Below are positions 20,211-28,918 of a DNA stretch of 64,000 nt, piece by piece. The notes below the pieces were generated by a model, which worked only from the letters and a program-made list of their open reading frames with translations, was not told where the DNA came from and ran no database searches. The stretch covers positions 1 to 64,000 of the forward strand of contig CAWJRN010000012.1 of the NCBI GenBank assembly GCA_963845265.1, given 5' to 3'. A program made the position numbers and the translations under genes. Source of the DNA: DYRB01 sp963845265 (GTDB lineage: Bacteria; Pseudomonadota; Gammaproteobacteria; Chromatiales; Chromatiaceae). The number at the start of each line of letters is the position of its first letter. Within the stretch, counting starts at the first letter, position 1.

Positions 20211-20371
20211 TAAGGCGATTTCTGTCAATTCGTTATACCATCCTGCTTGTCTTTTCGCCCGGCTCCGGCGTGGCGACAACAGTTGCATAGTTCGACTATG
20301 CGCTCGTTGTGGCTCCTTGAAGCCGAACGAAAATACGGCGCAATCTGGTATGAGAATCTCCGGTCAATCGC
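20211..20371. repeat. Imperfect palindromic element, copy 2
   Basis: Second copy of the element at 11664-11828: ends TAAGGCGATT, block CTTTTCGCCCGGCTCCGGCG, central GCATAGTTCGACTATGC hairpin, GAACGAAAATACGGCGCAATCTGGTA arm shared in order. It lies between convergent genes, so it may also stop transcription in both directions. Confidence 0.75.
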
Positions 20372-20374
20372 TGC

Positions 20375-22318
20375 TTATCGGAACAACAAGGTTACCGTGG
20401 CGATCATTACGATGTAGGCCAAGGGGTAGAAGGTGATCACGTAGCGATCGGCCGTCGCTACAAAAGCTTGTCGGCCCTTCATGTCCTGGCGGCGTAGATA
20501 GACGGACAGGATGAGAACGACTGCGGTAACCAGGAACGCGCTGATCAGCATCGTGTCGAGGAACGTTAGATAGCCCAACCGGGGCAGGTCGTTGGAAATT
20601 GCAAAATTGAAGGCAATGAACAACAGGAGATTCGCGCCGGCCGCATCCACTCGCTTAGCGTAGTCCTTGAGAAAGAAAAGAATCCAGGAGACTGCGATGA
20701 TCACGCTCAGCGGGAGCAGTATCCGGAAGAAGTAGTACTCGACGTGCCGTTTCGCCCAAAACTCGAAGTCGAGCCGCGAGACGGGTCTTTGCAGTATTTC
20801 CCCCCGTGAGAATCTCGTGGAAAATTTGGTGACGACCCACTCCTCCTCGCCGAGCTTGTCGCCGACCTCGCTGTAACCTTCGATCTCACGCAGTAGAAAC
20901 AGCCATTCCGGGGTCAGCAGATCGATGCGGATAAAGAACTTCTGCTCATCGAAAGGAAAATCGCGAAAGTCGAAGTCCGGTGCCTGCAATGTGGTGGAAA
21001 ACCGCTCTAGGTAGACAGTTTCGCCACTGGGCTGAATCACTACCACGCGATTCTGCACCCAGCGGTTGCCCTGCTGGTTGACGACCGTGTGCTGGGGCCA
21101 GAGCTGCCCGCGGCGGCTCATTTCCGTGCTGAAGGCGTCACCCGAGAATATCTTGAATCGGTCGTGCGCCGTCTCGGGATCGAAGGCCAGTCCCGGGTCC
21201 GTCCAGTGCATCACGAGTGTAGCCACTACCCCGTAGTTCTCTGATTTCTGATTCACCTCCGTGATTTGTTGTAGCTTGACGCCGATGCGAACCGGGATCG
21301 GCTCGCGCAGCAGCGCCCTGCCTGTTGCTTCCCCTTCATCGCGCAGCACCTCCGGGGCGTTTAGGCCCATCAGTAGGCGGAAGTTACCCGCCGTCGCCTT
21401 TCCGGCGGGGACCTGGCTGGAGATCTTGAGCCGGTAACGCTTGGCTTTTCGGGGCAGCTGGTACTGCAGGGCCGCTCGGGACTCGGTCGCAGCGAAGTTC
21501 GCGTAAGCCACCGGCTTATCGCTGTAGTCATAAAGTGTCAGCACCGGCTTGAGATCACCGTCAATCGCCTCCGCGTAGGCATAGAATGTCTGACCCCCAG
21601 CCAGATCCGCCAAATGATAGAACCTGACTGCCTGGTTAGATTGCAGCTGGCCCGTGACGGAAACGACAGCTCGTTCCAGCGCGCCCGCGTCCTTTTCGGC
21701 GAAGACGAATGCAGGACCGCTGCTCTCCGGACGCCCCGAGAGGACATCCGGCTCATCTACCCCAACCAGGAGCCGATAGGTGCCGTCAGAGGTACGGACC
21801 AAAGAGCTGCCGATGGCGAGCCAGTACTCGGCATCGGCAGGGATCTCCACGGAAAAAGCGGCGTAGTAATGCCCCTCTGCGTCGTCGTTTCCGGCAAGTG
21901 CGTAGCGCTCCAGAACTTGCCGGGTGACCTCGATCGGGTCGTGATTTCGAGACAAGGTCTTGACCAGTTCGTCGAGCGGCTCTCTGGCAAGCTCGTCGAG
22001 GTCGACGTCTGGCCTGATAAGTGCGATCAGGGGATCGAGGTGACCGGAGGTTGTCTTCGCGTGAACGTAAAGTGTATCCCCCTTCTTCAGACCGGTAATG
22101 CGGTACAGCTGCAGACCGGTGGCAGAGACGCGTCCGTCGAGTACCTGGATACGGGTGGTCGCTTCTTCCACTCCAGCTCCTGAATCATCCATCGTCTGTG
22201 TCTGGCCCGTCCTGGGTAATAGAATCGCGATCGTCAGGAGCGAGAGCCACAAACAGACGCGGGCGGCCGCAACCACGAGCCGGCTCCCCAGCAGCCTTGC
22301 TTGAGCTGTGCTTGGCAT
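20375..22318 (-). CDS. Pentameric ligand-gated ion channel with large N-terminal extension
   Basis: Prokaryotic member of the Cys-loop receptor (pLGIC) family. After a signal peptide (to about residue 40) come two beta-sandwich domains (about 45-180 and 195-315; PPC-like, e.g. VLDGRVSATGLQLYRITGL), then the ligand-binding domain with the conserved loop DFPFDEQKFFIRID (no disulfide, as in bacterial members), and four membrane helices: M1 RILLPLSVIIAVSWILFFL, M2 AGANLLLFIAFNFAISNDLPRLGYL, M3 and the final M4 ending TLLFR. No long cytoplasmic loop. The architecture resembles DeCLIC, which also has two N-terminal domains. Ligand unknown. Ribosome site GAGTGAGG before ATG 22318. Confidence 0.85.
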   Translation of the reverse strand: MPSTAQARLLGSRLVVAAARVCLWLSLLTIAILLPRTGQTQTMDDSGAGVEEATTRIQVLDGRVSATGLQLYRITGLKKGDTLYVHAKTTSGHLDPLIALIRPDVDLDELAREPLDELVKTLSRNHDPIEVTRQVLERYALAGNDDAEGHYYAAFSVEIPADAEYWLAIGSSLVRTSDGTYRLLVGVDEPDVLSGRPESSGPAFVFAEKDAGALERAVVSVTGQLQSNQAVRFYHLADLAGGQTFYAYAEAIDGDLKPVLTLYDYSDKPVAYANFAATESRAALQYQLPRKAKRYRLKISSQVPAGKATAGNFRLLMGLNAPEVLRDEGEATGRALLREPIPVRIGVKLQQITEVNQKSENYGVVATLVMHWTDPGLAFDPETAHDRFKIFSGDAFSTEMSRRGQLWPQHTVVNQQGNRWVQNRVVVIQPSGETVYLERFSTTLQAPDFDFRDFPFDEQKFFIRIDLLTPEWLFLLREIEGYSEVGDKLGEEEWVVTKFSTRFSRGEILQRPVSRLDFEFWAKRHVEYYFFRILLPLSVIIAVSWILFFLKDYAKRVDAAGANLLLFIAFNFAISNDLPRLGYLTFLDTMLISAFLVTAVVLILSVYLRRQDMKGRQAFVATADRYVITFYPLAYIVMIATVTLLFR

Positions 22319-22451
22319 TGAAACCTCACTCGCCGGTGCGTCTTGCGTGTGTAGGAGATACTATCCTAAATGGTTCTCGTCCCGGTGCATTGGACACAGG
22401 CCGCTGTCACTCCACTCGGGCAGTTGCCGGACTAAGGATAAGCCCAGACCT

Positions 22452-23069
22452 GTGAGCACGACCCTCTACTACATCCACGACCCCATGTGCAGTTGGTGCT
22501 ATGGCTTTGCCCCCGCCCTGGGCCGTCTGCTGACCGAACTGCCGCGGGACATGCATTACCACCGACTGCTCGGCGGCCTGGCACCGGACTCGGCCGAGCC
22601 CATGCCGGAGGATCTCCGCGCCGCCCTGCAACAGACCTGGCGCCGGATCGAGACGCGCGTCCCTGGTGTGCAGTTCAATTTCAGCTTCTGGGAGCAGTGC
22701 AGCCCCAGGCGCAGTACCTATCCAGCCTGCCGGGCGGTGATCGCCGCCCGGGACCAGGACCCGGCCCTGGACCAAGCCATGACCAGCGCCATTCAACGCG
22801 CCTATTACCGGGAGGCCCGCAACCCCTCGGACCGCAAGACTCTGATCGAATTGGCCGGGGAGATCGGCGCAGATGCCGAGGTCTTCGCCACGACCCTGGA
22901 CGCCCCCGGCACCCACGCTGCACTGGCGCGGGAGCTGACTGAGGCGAGGCGCCTGGGGGTGAACAGCTTCCCGAGCCTGATACTCGATTGCGGCGGGTCC
23001 CGCTGGCCCATCCCGGTAAACTACACAGACCCGGAAGCCATGCTCGCAACCATCCGCGCCCTGGGTTGA
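22452..23069 (+). CDS. DsbA-family thioredoxin-fold protein (FrnE-like)
   Basis: Cytoplasmic DsbA-like oxidoreductase of 205 aa, in the FrnE/2-hydroxychromene isomerase branch. The active site is CSWC in IHDPMCSWCYGFAP near the N terminus, followed by an inserted helical domain and the cis-Pro region LGVNSFPSLIL. No signal peptide. I chose GTG 22452, preceded by AAGGA, because the upstream open frame overlaps a promoter-like stretch and has no resemblance. It precedes lpxH with a short gap and may be cotranscribed with it. Confidence 0.8.
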   Translation: MSTTLYYIHDPMCSWCYGFAPALGRLLTELPRDMHYHRLLGGLAPDSAEPMPEDLRAALQQTWRRIETRVPGVQFNFSFWEQCSPRRSTYPACRAVIAARDQDPALDQAMTSAIQRAYYREARNPSDRKTLIELAGEIGADAEVFATTLDAPGTHAALARELTEARRLGVNSFPSLILDCGGSRWPIPVNYTDPEAMLATIRALG

Positions 23070-23086
23070 ACTCCAAGAGGCCACCC

Positions 23087-23821
23087 TTGCCCGAGACCCT
23101 GTTCATCTCCGACCTGCATCTGTCCGCCGATCGTCCGGGTACGCTGGAGCTCTTCCTCGGCTTCCTCGCCGGTCGGGCACGCCAGGCGCAGCGGCTCTAC
23201 ATCCTCGGCGACCTGTTCGATGCCTGGATCGGCGACGACGACGATGCCCTGCCGGGCCCCCAGGTGCGCGCGGGGATCCGGGCCCTCAGCCAGTCGGGAA
23301 CCGCCTGCCTGCTGATGCGCGGCAATCGAGACTTCCTGATCGGGCGGGCCTTCGCACGCGACACCGGCGTCACCCTGCTGCGTGATCCGACCCGCATCGA
23401 CCTGGACGGCACCCCCACCCTGCTCATGCATGGCGACCTGCTGTGCACCGACGACATCGCCTATCAGAAATTCCGCAGACGCATGCGCAATCCGCTGGTT
23501 CAACGGCTGTTTTTATGGAAGTCCCTTGCGAGCCGGCGGGCTGTCGCCGCGGAATACCGACGCAAGAGCGGCTCCGTCACCGCCATGAAGGCAGAGCAGA
23601 TCATGGACGTCAATCCAAGGACGGTGGAGGACTATCTAGGCCGCAGCGGGGCCCGTACCTTGATCCACGGCCATACCCACCGCCCCGGCGACCACTCGCT
23701 GAAACTGGACGGCCAGCCCGCGGTGCGCTTGGTCCTGGCGGAATGGCATCAAAACCAGGCACAGGTGCTGGTCCACACCGAAGCGGGATTCCATCGGGAG
23801 CTATTGACCGCCAAAACCTAA
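23087..23821 (+). CDS. lpxH: UDP-2,3-diacylglucosamine diphosphatase
   Basis: Lipid A pathway enzyme that hydrolyses UDP-2,3-diacylglucosamine to lipid X and UMP at the inner membrane surface. It has the full calcineurin-like metal site: SDLHLS, GDLFDAWIGD, GNRDFL, HGDLLCTDD and HGHTHRPG. About 244 aa, normal for LpxH. The start TTG 23087 follows AAGAGG and gives the standard beginning PETLFISDLHL; an alternative TTG 23066 overlaps the previous stop. Convergent with truD, with a 109-bp palindromic repeat between them. Confidence 0.92.
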   Translation: MPETLFISDLHLSADRPGTLELFLGFLAGRARQAQRLYILGDLFDAWIGDDDDALPGPQVRAGIRALSQSGTACLLMRGNRDFLIGRAFARDTGVTLLRDPTRIDLDGTPTLLMHGDLLCTDDIAYQKFRRRMRNPLVQRLFLWKSLASRRAVAAEYRRKSGSVTAMKAEQIMDVNPRTVEDYLGRSGARTLIHGHTHRPGDHSLKLDGQPAVRLVLAEWHQNQAQVLVHTEAGFHRELLTAKT

Positions 23822-23875
23822 CGAGGCTGCGCCTCAGGCCGACGGGCGCGACGGCCGGCCTGCCATAGGAAAGTC

Positions 23876-23984
23876 GTAGGGTGGATAAGCGAAGCGCATC
23901 CACCGAGGGCACGCCGGTGGATGCGGCGCGGATGGACCGCCCATCAAACTCCCGGCACAGTGCCACGCGCCTTATCCACCCTAC
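23876..23984. repeat. 109-bp palindromic intergenic repeat, copy 1
   Basis: Begins GTAGGGTGGATAAGCGAAGC and ends GCGCCTTATCCACCCTAC; near-identical to 57085-57193. It lies between convergent lpxH and truD. The outer arms can form a stem on either strand, so it may end transcription from both genes. Confidence 0.85.
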
Positions 23985-24026
23985 GGATGTTCGGTCGAGA
24001 TAGGCGCCGCCATACTCAGTTCGCAA

Positions 24027-25086
24027 TCAGCCATCGATCAGTTCCCTGAGTACCGTCGTCGCATAGGCCCCCGCAGGTAGTGCAAAGCCCAACTCGATGC
24101 CATCCGTACCGATCCATCCCCAGGACCAATCTGTGACCGCCAGGCGCAGGGCGCGGCGCTCCTGATCCAGCCCGGCGGTGGCCAGACCCTGGACCCAGGC
24201 ATCGAAGCCCGACAGGGCACGCATCTCGATCTCGCCGGCCTCGCCAGTGGCGGCGGAGTCGCCCCGACCCCAGAGGGGGCCACTGGGGTGGATGTCCCCG
24301 ACCCGGGCACGCTCCAATAGGGTCTGATCGACGGTCTCGGCATGGAAGAAGGACCGCGAACCCCCGAGTTGGAGGCAGTCTCCAGCCAGGGGGCGAGCCC
24401 AATCGCCGCGCTCCACCCGCAGGGCCAGGACCTCATTGAACAGTTGGGAGCGCGCAGCGGAGAGCCAGAGCCCGCGCTGATGGCGCGGCGGCCGGCGAAT
24501 CTCCCCGGCAAACAGGGCCTGGGCGCGATAGAGATTGCCCTCGCCGCGGCCGAAGCGTTGCTCCCCGAAGTAATTCGGCACCCCCTGGCGGGAGACCTGA
24601 TCGAGACGCCGCACCAGTTCCACTCGGTCCCCATCGAACCCGCGCACACGGATGCGAAAACGGTTCCCGGTCAGGGCGCCGATACGCAGCTTGCGTCGAT
24701 GGTGATGCGCCTCCAGGACGCTGAAGGAAGGGTCCGTCAGGCCCCCCCAGTCCGGGCCGCCGTGCACCCCGGTATGGACGCTGAACCATTGGGTGGTCAC
24801 CGCATGCCGGTCCTTGAGCCCGGCCCAGCTCACCGCCTGGTTGGGAACCCCGGCAAAGGCGGCGAGCTGCCGCGCCACCCACTCGGTGTTGGCGTCGGTC
24901 TTACGGACCCGCAGGAGTTGGTGCTCGCCCTCCCCGTCCGGGGAGAAACCCAGCAACTCGTCCACGACGAAGTCCTCAGGCCGCTCCCGCAGGCGGCCGC
25001 ATCCCGCCGGGCCGCCGTGGGCCCTGGGCAGTGCGGCAGGGCTCCGCCAGGTAGGCGCTTTGCAGGTTTTCGGGTGGAGCGGTCAT
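24027..25086 (-). CDS. truD: tRNA pseudouridine(13) synthase, frameshifted near its start
   Basis: TruD makes pseudouridine 13 in tRNA-Glu. The core has the catalytic Asp in WAGLKDRHAVTTQ and the family pattern FRIRVRGFDGD, GVPNYFGEQRFGR, ending VLRELIDG. The unbroken frame begins only at GTG 24965, which omits the conserved start. Removing one G from GGG at 25039-25041 extends it to ATG 25086, giving NLQSAYLAEPAALPRAHGG and the invariant RERPEDFVVDELLGF; the corrected product is 352 aa, close to the usual size. That ATG overlaps the ispF stop (ATGA), the expected coupling in this operon, so the extension is probably right. Confidence 0.85.
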
Positions 25087-25553
25087 TCCCGTAGCAGGAC
25101 CACGGCGAAGGCCGCAATCCCCTCGCCACGCCCAGTGAAGCCGAGGTGTTCGGTGGTGGTCGCCTTGACATTGACCCGCTCGGGTGAACAGCCAAGATCC
25201 GCGGCAAGGATCCGCCCCATTTGCTCGACATGGGGCGCCAGGCGCGGCTGTTGGGCGACGATGGTCAGATCCGCGTTGTGTACCGCCAGGCCCGCGTCGG
25301 TCAGACTGACCATCACGCGGCGTAGCAGGAAGCGACTGTCGATCCCGGCATAGGCCTTGTCGGTATCCGGAAAGTGGCGTCCGATGTCGCCCAGACCCGC
25401 TGCGCCCAGCAGCGCGTCGCACAGGGCGTGTATGGCCACATCCCCGTCCGAGTGGGCGGCCAGACCCTGATCGTGCGGCACCCGAACACCGCCCAGGACC
25501 AGTGGCCGACCAGCCTCGAAACGATGGGCATCGATACCCTGTCCGATCAGCAT
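25083..25553 (-). CDS. ispF: 2-C-methyl-D-erythritol 2,4-cyclodiphosphate synthase
   Basis: Fifth step of the MEP isoprenoid pathway: cyclises CDP-methylerythritol phosphate to the cyclodiphosphate, releasing CMP. The 156-aa protein has the zinc-site motif GQGIDAHRF and the signature HSDGDVAIHALCDALLGA, then GDIGRHFPDTD and the C-terminal TTEHLGFTGRGEGI. It overlaps ispD by seven bases upstream and truD downstream, as in other gammaproteobacterial ispD-ispF-truD operons. Confidence 0.95.
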   Translation of the reverse strand: MLIGQGIDAHRFEAGRPLVLGGVRVPHDQGLAAHSDGDVAIHALCDALLGAAGLGDIGRHFPDTDKAYAGIDSRFLLRRVMVSLTDAGLAVHNADLTIVAQQPRLAPHVEQMGRILAADLGCSPERVNVKATTTEHLGFTGRGEGIAAFAVVLLRE

Positions 25554-26281
25554 AAGCGCCCCTGCTGTTTTAGGAAGAAGAGTGCCAAGGGGATGTCCTC
25601 CGGCCGGGTGATCTTGATGTTGTCCGCGTGACCCTCGACCAGCCTTGGGGACAGGCCGAGCAGTTCCACCGCGCTGGCGTCGTCCGTGACCAAGTGTCCG
25701 GCGGCCAGGGCCGCCTCCAGGGCGCGGCGCAGCAGGCCAATACGGAACGCCTGGGGGGTGTAGGCATGCCAGAGCGCCTCGCGGGGCACCGTGGCCTGGA
25801 TACGCCCCGCAGGGCCAGCCTGCTTCATGGTGTCACACACGGGCACGGCGAGGATGCCCCCAACGGACTCATCCGCCAGCGCATCCATCAGGTGGTCGAG
25901 GTCGGCCGAGCGCAGGCAGGGTCTGGCCGCGTCGTGTACCAGGACCCAGTCGGTGTCGGCGGCGCGCAACGCGAGCTCGCGCAGGGCATTGAGGACGGAG
26001 TGACAGCGCTCGGCACCACCTGTCGCGGTCTGCACCCGTGCATCACCGGCAAAGCGGGTGCCGGGCCAATGGTCATCGGCAGGATCCAGCGCCACCACCA
26101 CCCCCTGCACGCGCGGGTGGTCGACCAGGGCCGACAGGGTGAGATCAATCACCTTCTGCCCCCCCAGGTCCAGATACTGCTTGGGAATGACGGAGCCGAC
26201 CCGCCGACCAACCCCCGCGGCCGGGACCACGCCCCACCAGCGGGCGCCATCCGGGGCCTGGCCCAAAACTCCTGTGCTCAA
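25547..26281 (-). CDS. ispD: 2-C-methyl-D-erythritol 4-phosphate cytidylyltransferase
   Basis: Third step of the MEP pathway: transfers CMP from CTP to methylerythritol phosphate. 244 aa with the nucleotide-binding start VVPAAGVGRRVGSVIPKQYL, the WVLVHDAARPCLR loop and the conserved VTDDASAVELLG near the C terminus. It overlaps ftsB's end and ispF's start, so all are translated in one coupled series. Confidence 0.95.
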   Translation of the reverse strand: MSTGVLGQAPDGARWWGVVPAAGVGRRVGSVIPKQYLDLGGQKVIDLTLSALVDHPRVQGVVVALDPADDHWPGTRFAGDARVQTATGGAERCHSVLNALRELALRAADTDWVLVHDAARPCLRSADLDHLMDALADESVGGILAVPVCDTMKQAGPAGRIQATVPREALWHAYTPQAFRIGLLRRALEAALAAGHLVTDDASAVELLGLSPRLVEGHADNIKITRPEDIPLALFFLKQQGRLC

Positions 26282-26583
26282 GGCTTGGTTCCGGCGTTAC
26301 CCGCGGCCGGCGGGGCTTCAATGACCTGCAGGAAGACCTCCCCCTGCTTGATCATGCCCAACCCCATACGCGCGCGCTCCTCCAAGGCCTGGTTGCCCTC
26401 CTTGAGGTTCGCCACCTCGGCGGCCAGGGCCTGATTGCGGGCGTGAAGGGCCGCAATCTCCTGGGTCTGCTCGGCGATGTCGGACTTGAGCGCGTGGACC
26501 TCCGCCAGGCTCCCCTCGCCCACCCACAGGCGATACTGGAGCCAGCCCAAGATCAACAGCAGCGACAGGATCAGCACGCGCAC
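26278..26583 (-). CDS. ftsB: Cell division protein FtsB
   Basis: Short bitopic membrane protein that joins FtsL and FtsQ at the division septum. It has one N-terminal membrane helix (VLILSLLLILGWLQYRLWVG), the hallmark GEGSL just outside the membrane, then a coiled coil (EQTQEIAALHARNQALAAEV) and the short GLGMIKQGEVF tail. I take GTG 26583 as start because it gives the normal length, but no ribosome site is evident; the frame continues to 26694 inside the end of eno. Placement between eno and ispD is the typical one. Confidence 0.88.
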   Translation of the reverse strand: MRVLILSLLLILGWLQYRLWVGEGSLAEVHALKSDIAEQTQEIAALHARNQALAAEVANLKEGNQALEERARMGLGMIKQGEVFLQVIEAPPAAGNAGTKP

Positions 26584-26650
26584 GGCATGTCCCCAGAGCC
26601 CAGGCGGCAGCCGACCCCAGGGTCGGACGACCGTATGGACCCCATCGGAA

Positions 26651-27928
26651 TCACAGCCAGCGGAAGGCGTTGCGACCTGCATAGACGGCCTCATCGCCGA
26701 GCTGGTCCTCGATGCGCATCAATTGGTTGTACTTGGCCACACGGTCGGAGCGGGACAGGGACCCGGTCTTGATCTGGCCGGTGTTGGTAGCCACCACGAG
26801 ATCGGCGATGGTGGCGTCCTCGGTCTCCCCGGAGCGATGGGAGACCACGGCGGTGTAACCGGCCTCGTGGGCCATGTCGATCGCGGCCCGGGTCTCGGTG
26901 AGGGTACCGATCTGGTTGACCTTGATGAGGATGGAGTTGGCCACGCCCAGCTCGATGCCCTGCTTGAGGATCTTGGTATTGGTGACGAAGACATCGTCGC
27001 CGACCAACTGCACCCGGTCACCCAGGCGCTCGGTCTGGTGCTTCCAGCCGTCCCAATCGCCCTCGGCCATGCCGTCTTCGATGGAGAGGATGGGGTACTG
27101 ATCGACCCAGCTGGCGAGCATGTCCGTCAACCCGGCGGAGTCGAGCTTGCGGCCCTCCCCGGCCAGGTCGTAGAGGCCATCCTTGTAGAACTCGGAGGCC
27201 GCCACATCCATGCCCAGGTAGATATCGCTCCCGGCCTTGAACCCGGCCTTGTCGATGGCGGTGAGGATCGCCTCGATGGCGGCCACGTTGGAGGCGAGAT
27301 TGGGTGCAAAGCCGCCCTCGTCTCCCACCGAGGTGGCCATACCCTGGGCCCCGAGGACCGACTTGAGGGCATGAAAGACCTCGGCACCGTAGCGTACCGC
27401 CTCGCGCAGGCTGCTCGCCCCGACGGGGAGGATCATGAACTCCTGGAAGTCGATGCTGTTGGCCGCGTGTGCCCCGCCATTGATGATGTTCATCATCGGC
27501 ACCGGCAGGCGGTACGTGCCGTTACCCAGGTACTGGTAGAGCGGCAGGGCGCGCTCCTGGGCCGCGGCATGAGCCGCCGCCAGGGACACCCCGAGGAGGG
27601 CATTGGCGCCCAGACGGCCCTTATTCTCCGTGCCGTCCAGGGCGATCATGCACGCGTCCAAGGCCGCCTGATTGCCGACCTCCATGCCAAGCACCGCATC
27701 GCGCAGCTCGCCCCGGATGCTGGCCACGGCCTTGAGGACACCCTTGCCGCCGTAGCGGGACTTGTCCCCATCACGCAGTTCCAGGGCCTCACGGGAGCCG
27801 GTAGAGGCGCCGGACGGCACCGCGGCTCGACCGAGGGCCCCGTCGGACGTAATGACATCGGCCTCGACCGTGGGGTTGCCCCTGGAATCGAGGATCTCCC
27901 GGGCGCGGACATCGATAATCTCGGACAT
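26651..27928 (-). CDS. eno: Enolase
   Basis: Glycolytic enzyme converting 2-phosphoglycerate to phosphoenolpyruvate; also a degradosome component in many proteobacteria. 425 aa with N-terminal AREILDSRGNPTVEADV, the general-acid Glu region, metal ligands in the DGMAEGDWDGW and GDDVFVTN segments, and the signature LIKVNQIGTLTET with the catalytic Lys in this region, then SHRSGETED. Ribosome site GGAGAG before ATG 27928. The end overlaps the open frame upstream of ftsB. Confidence 0.97.
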   Translation of the reverse strand: MSEIIDVRAREILDSRGNPTVEADVITSDGALGRAAVPSGASTGSREALELRDGDKSRYGGKGVLKAVASIRGELRDAVLGMEVGNQAALDACMIALDGTENKGRLGANALLGVSLAAAHAAAQERALPLYQYLGNGTYRLPVPMMNIINGGAHAANSIDFQEFMILPVGASSLREAVRYGAEVFHALKSVLGAQGMATSVGDEGGFAPNLASNVAAIEAILTAIDKAGFKAGSDIYLGMDVAASEFYKDGLYDLAGEGRKLDSAGLTDMLASWVDQYPILSIEDGMAEGDWDGWKHQTERLGDRVQLVGDDVFVTNTKILKQGIELGVANSILIKVNQIGTLTETRAAIDMAHEAGYTAVVSHRSGETEDATIADLVVATNTGQIKTGSLSRSDRVAKYNQLMRIEDQLGDEAVYAGRNAFRWL

Positions 27929-28081
27929 GGACTGCTCTCCGGTTAACTGGCGGAACTAGAAAAAGGTTTGCGGATTCGTGTCGATCGTCCGCCAACGAGC
28001 GCAATATAAATCCAAATGGCAAGCGACCGATCTATGTCGCGTTATCTTGCGCTCATGTGCGGACAAAGCGCCGATCCGGAA

Positions 28082-28918
28082 CTACAGGCGTGCCTCCACA
28101 AAGCCGCGCTGCTTCACCAGGCGGTCGATGGCCACGAGAGTCTCCAGGAGTTCCCCCAGCAGGTGCAACGGCCACGAATTGGGGCCATCGCTCATCGCCT
28201 GCTCCGGGTTCGGGTGGGTCTCGACGAAGAGCCCCGCCACACCTGCAGCCACGGCGGCACGCGCCAAAACCGGGACGAACTCACGTTGCCCGCCGGAGCT
28301 ATCGCCGCGCCCGCCCGGGAGTTGCACCGAGTGGGTCGCGTCGAAGACCACCGGACAGCCGGTGTCGCGCATCGCCGCCAGGGCACGCATATCGGAGACG
28401 AGGTTGTTGTAGCCGAACGAGACGCCACGTTCGCAGACCATGATCTGCTCATTGCCGGTCGCCTGGGCCTTCTCAACCACGCGAAGCATGTCCCAGGGGG
28501 CGAGGAACTGGCCTTTCTTGATATTGACCGGCTTGCCCTGGCTGGCCACGGCACGGATGAAGTTGGTCTGACGGCAGAGAAAGGCCGGTGTCTGGAGCAC
28601 ATCCACCACGGCTGCCACCTCGTCCAAGGGGGTGTCCTCATGGACATCCGTGAGCACGGGCACGCCGATGTGGTTGCGCACCCCCTCCAGAATGCGCAGC
28701 CCCTCTTCCAGCCCGGGACCGCGGAAGCCGTTGACCGAGGAACGATTGGCCTTGTCGAAGGATGACTTGTAGATGAAGGGGATACCAAGACCCGCGGCGA
28801 TCTCCTTGATCCTCCCGGCGGTCTCCTGAGCGAGGGTCTCCGACTCGATGACGCAGGGGCCGGCGATGAGGAACAGGGGTCGGTCGAGCCCGACCTCAAA
28901 ACCCGCCAGGTCCATCAC
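28082..28918 (-). CDS. kdsA: 3-deoxy-8-phosphooctulonate synthase
   Basis: Makes KDO-8-phosphate from PEP and arabinose 5-phosphate for lipopolysaccharide core. 278 aa with LFLIAGPCVIESE, PFIYKSSFDKANRSS, VLTDVHEDTP and the C-terminal FVETHPNPEQAMSDG. It begins four bases within the pyrG stop (ATGA), so it is coupled to CTP synthase, which supplies the nucleotide for activating KDO. Confidence 0.96.
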   Translation of the reverse strand: MMDLAGFEVGLDRPLFLIAGPCVIESETLAQETAGRIKEIAAGLGIPFIYKSSFDKANRSSVNGFRGPGLEEGLRILEGVRNHIGVPVLTDVHEDTPLDEVAAVVDVLQTPAFLCRQTNFIRAVASQGKPVNIKKGQFLAPWDMLRVVEKAQATGNEQIMVCERGVSFGYNNLVSDMRALAAMRDTGCPVVFDATHSVQLPGGRGDSSGGQREFVPVLARAAVAAGVAGLFVETHPNPEQAMSDGPNSWPLHLLGELLETLVAIDRLVKQRGFVEARL

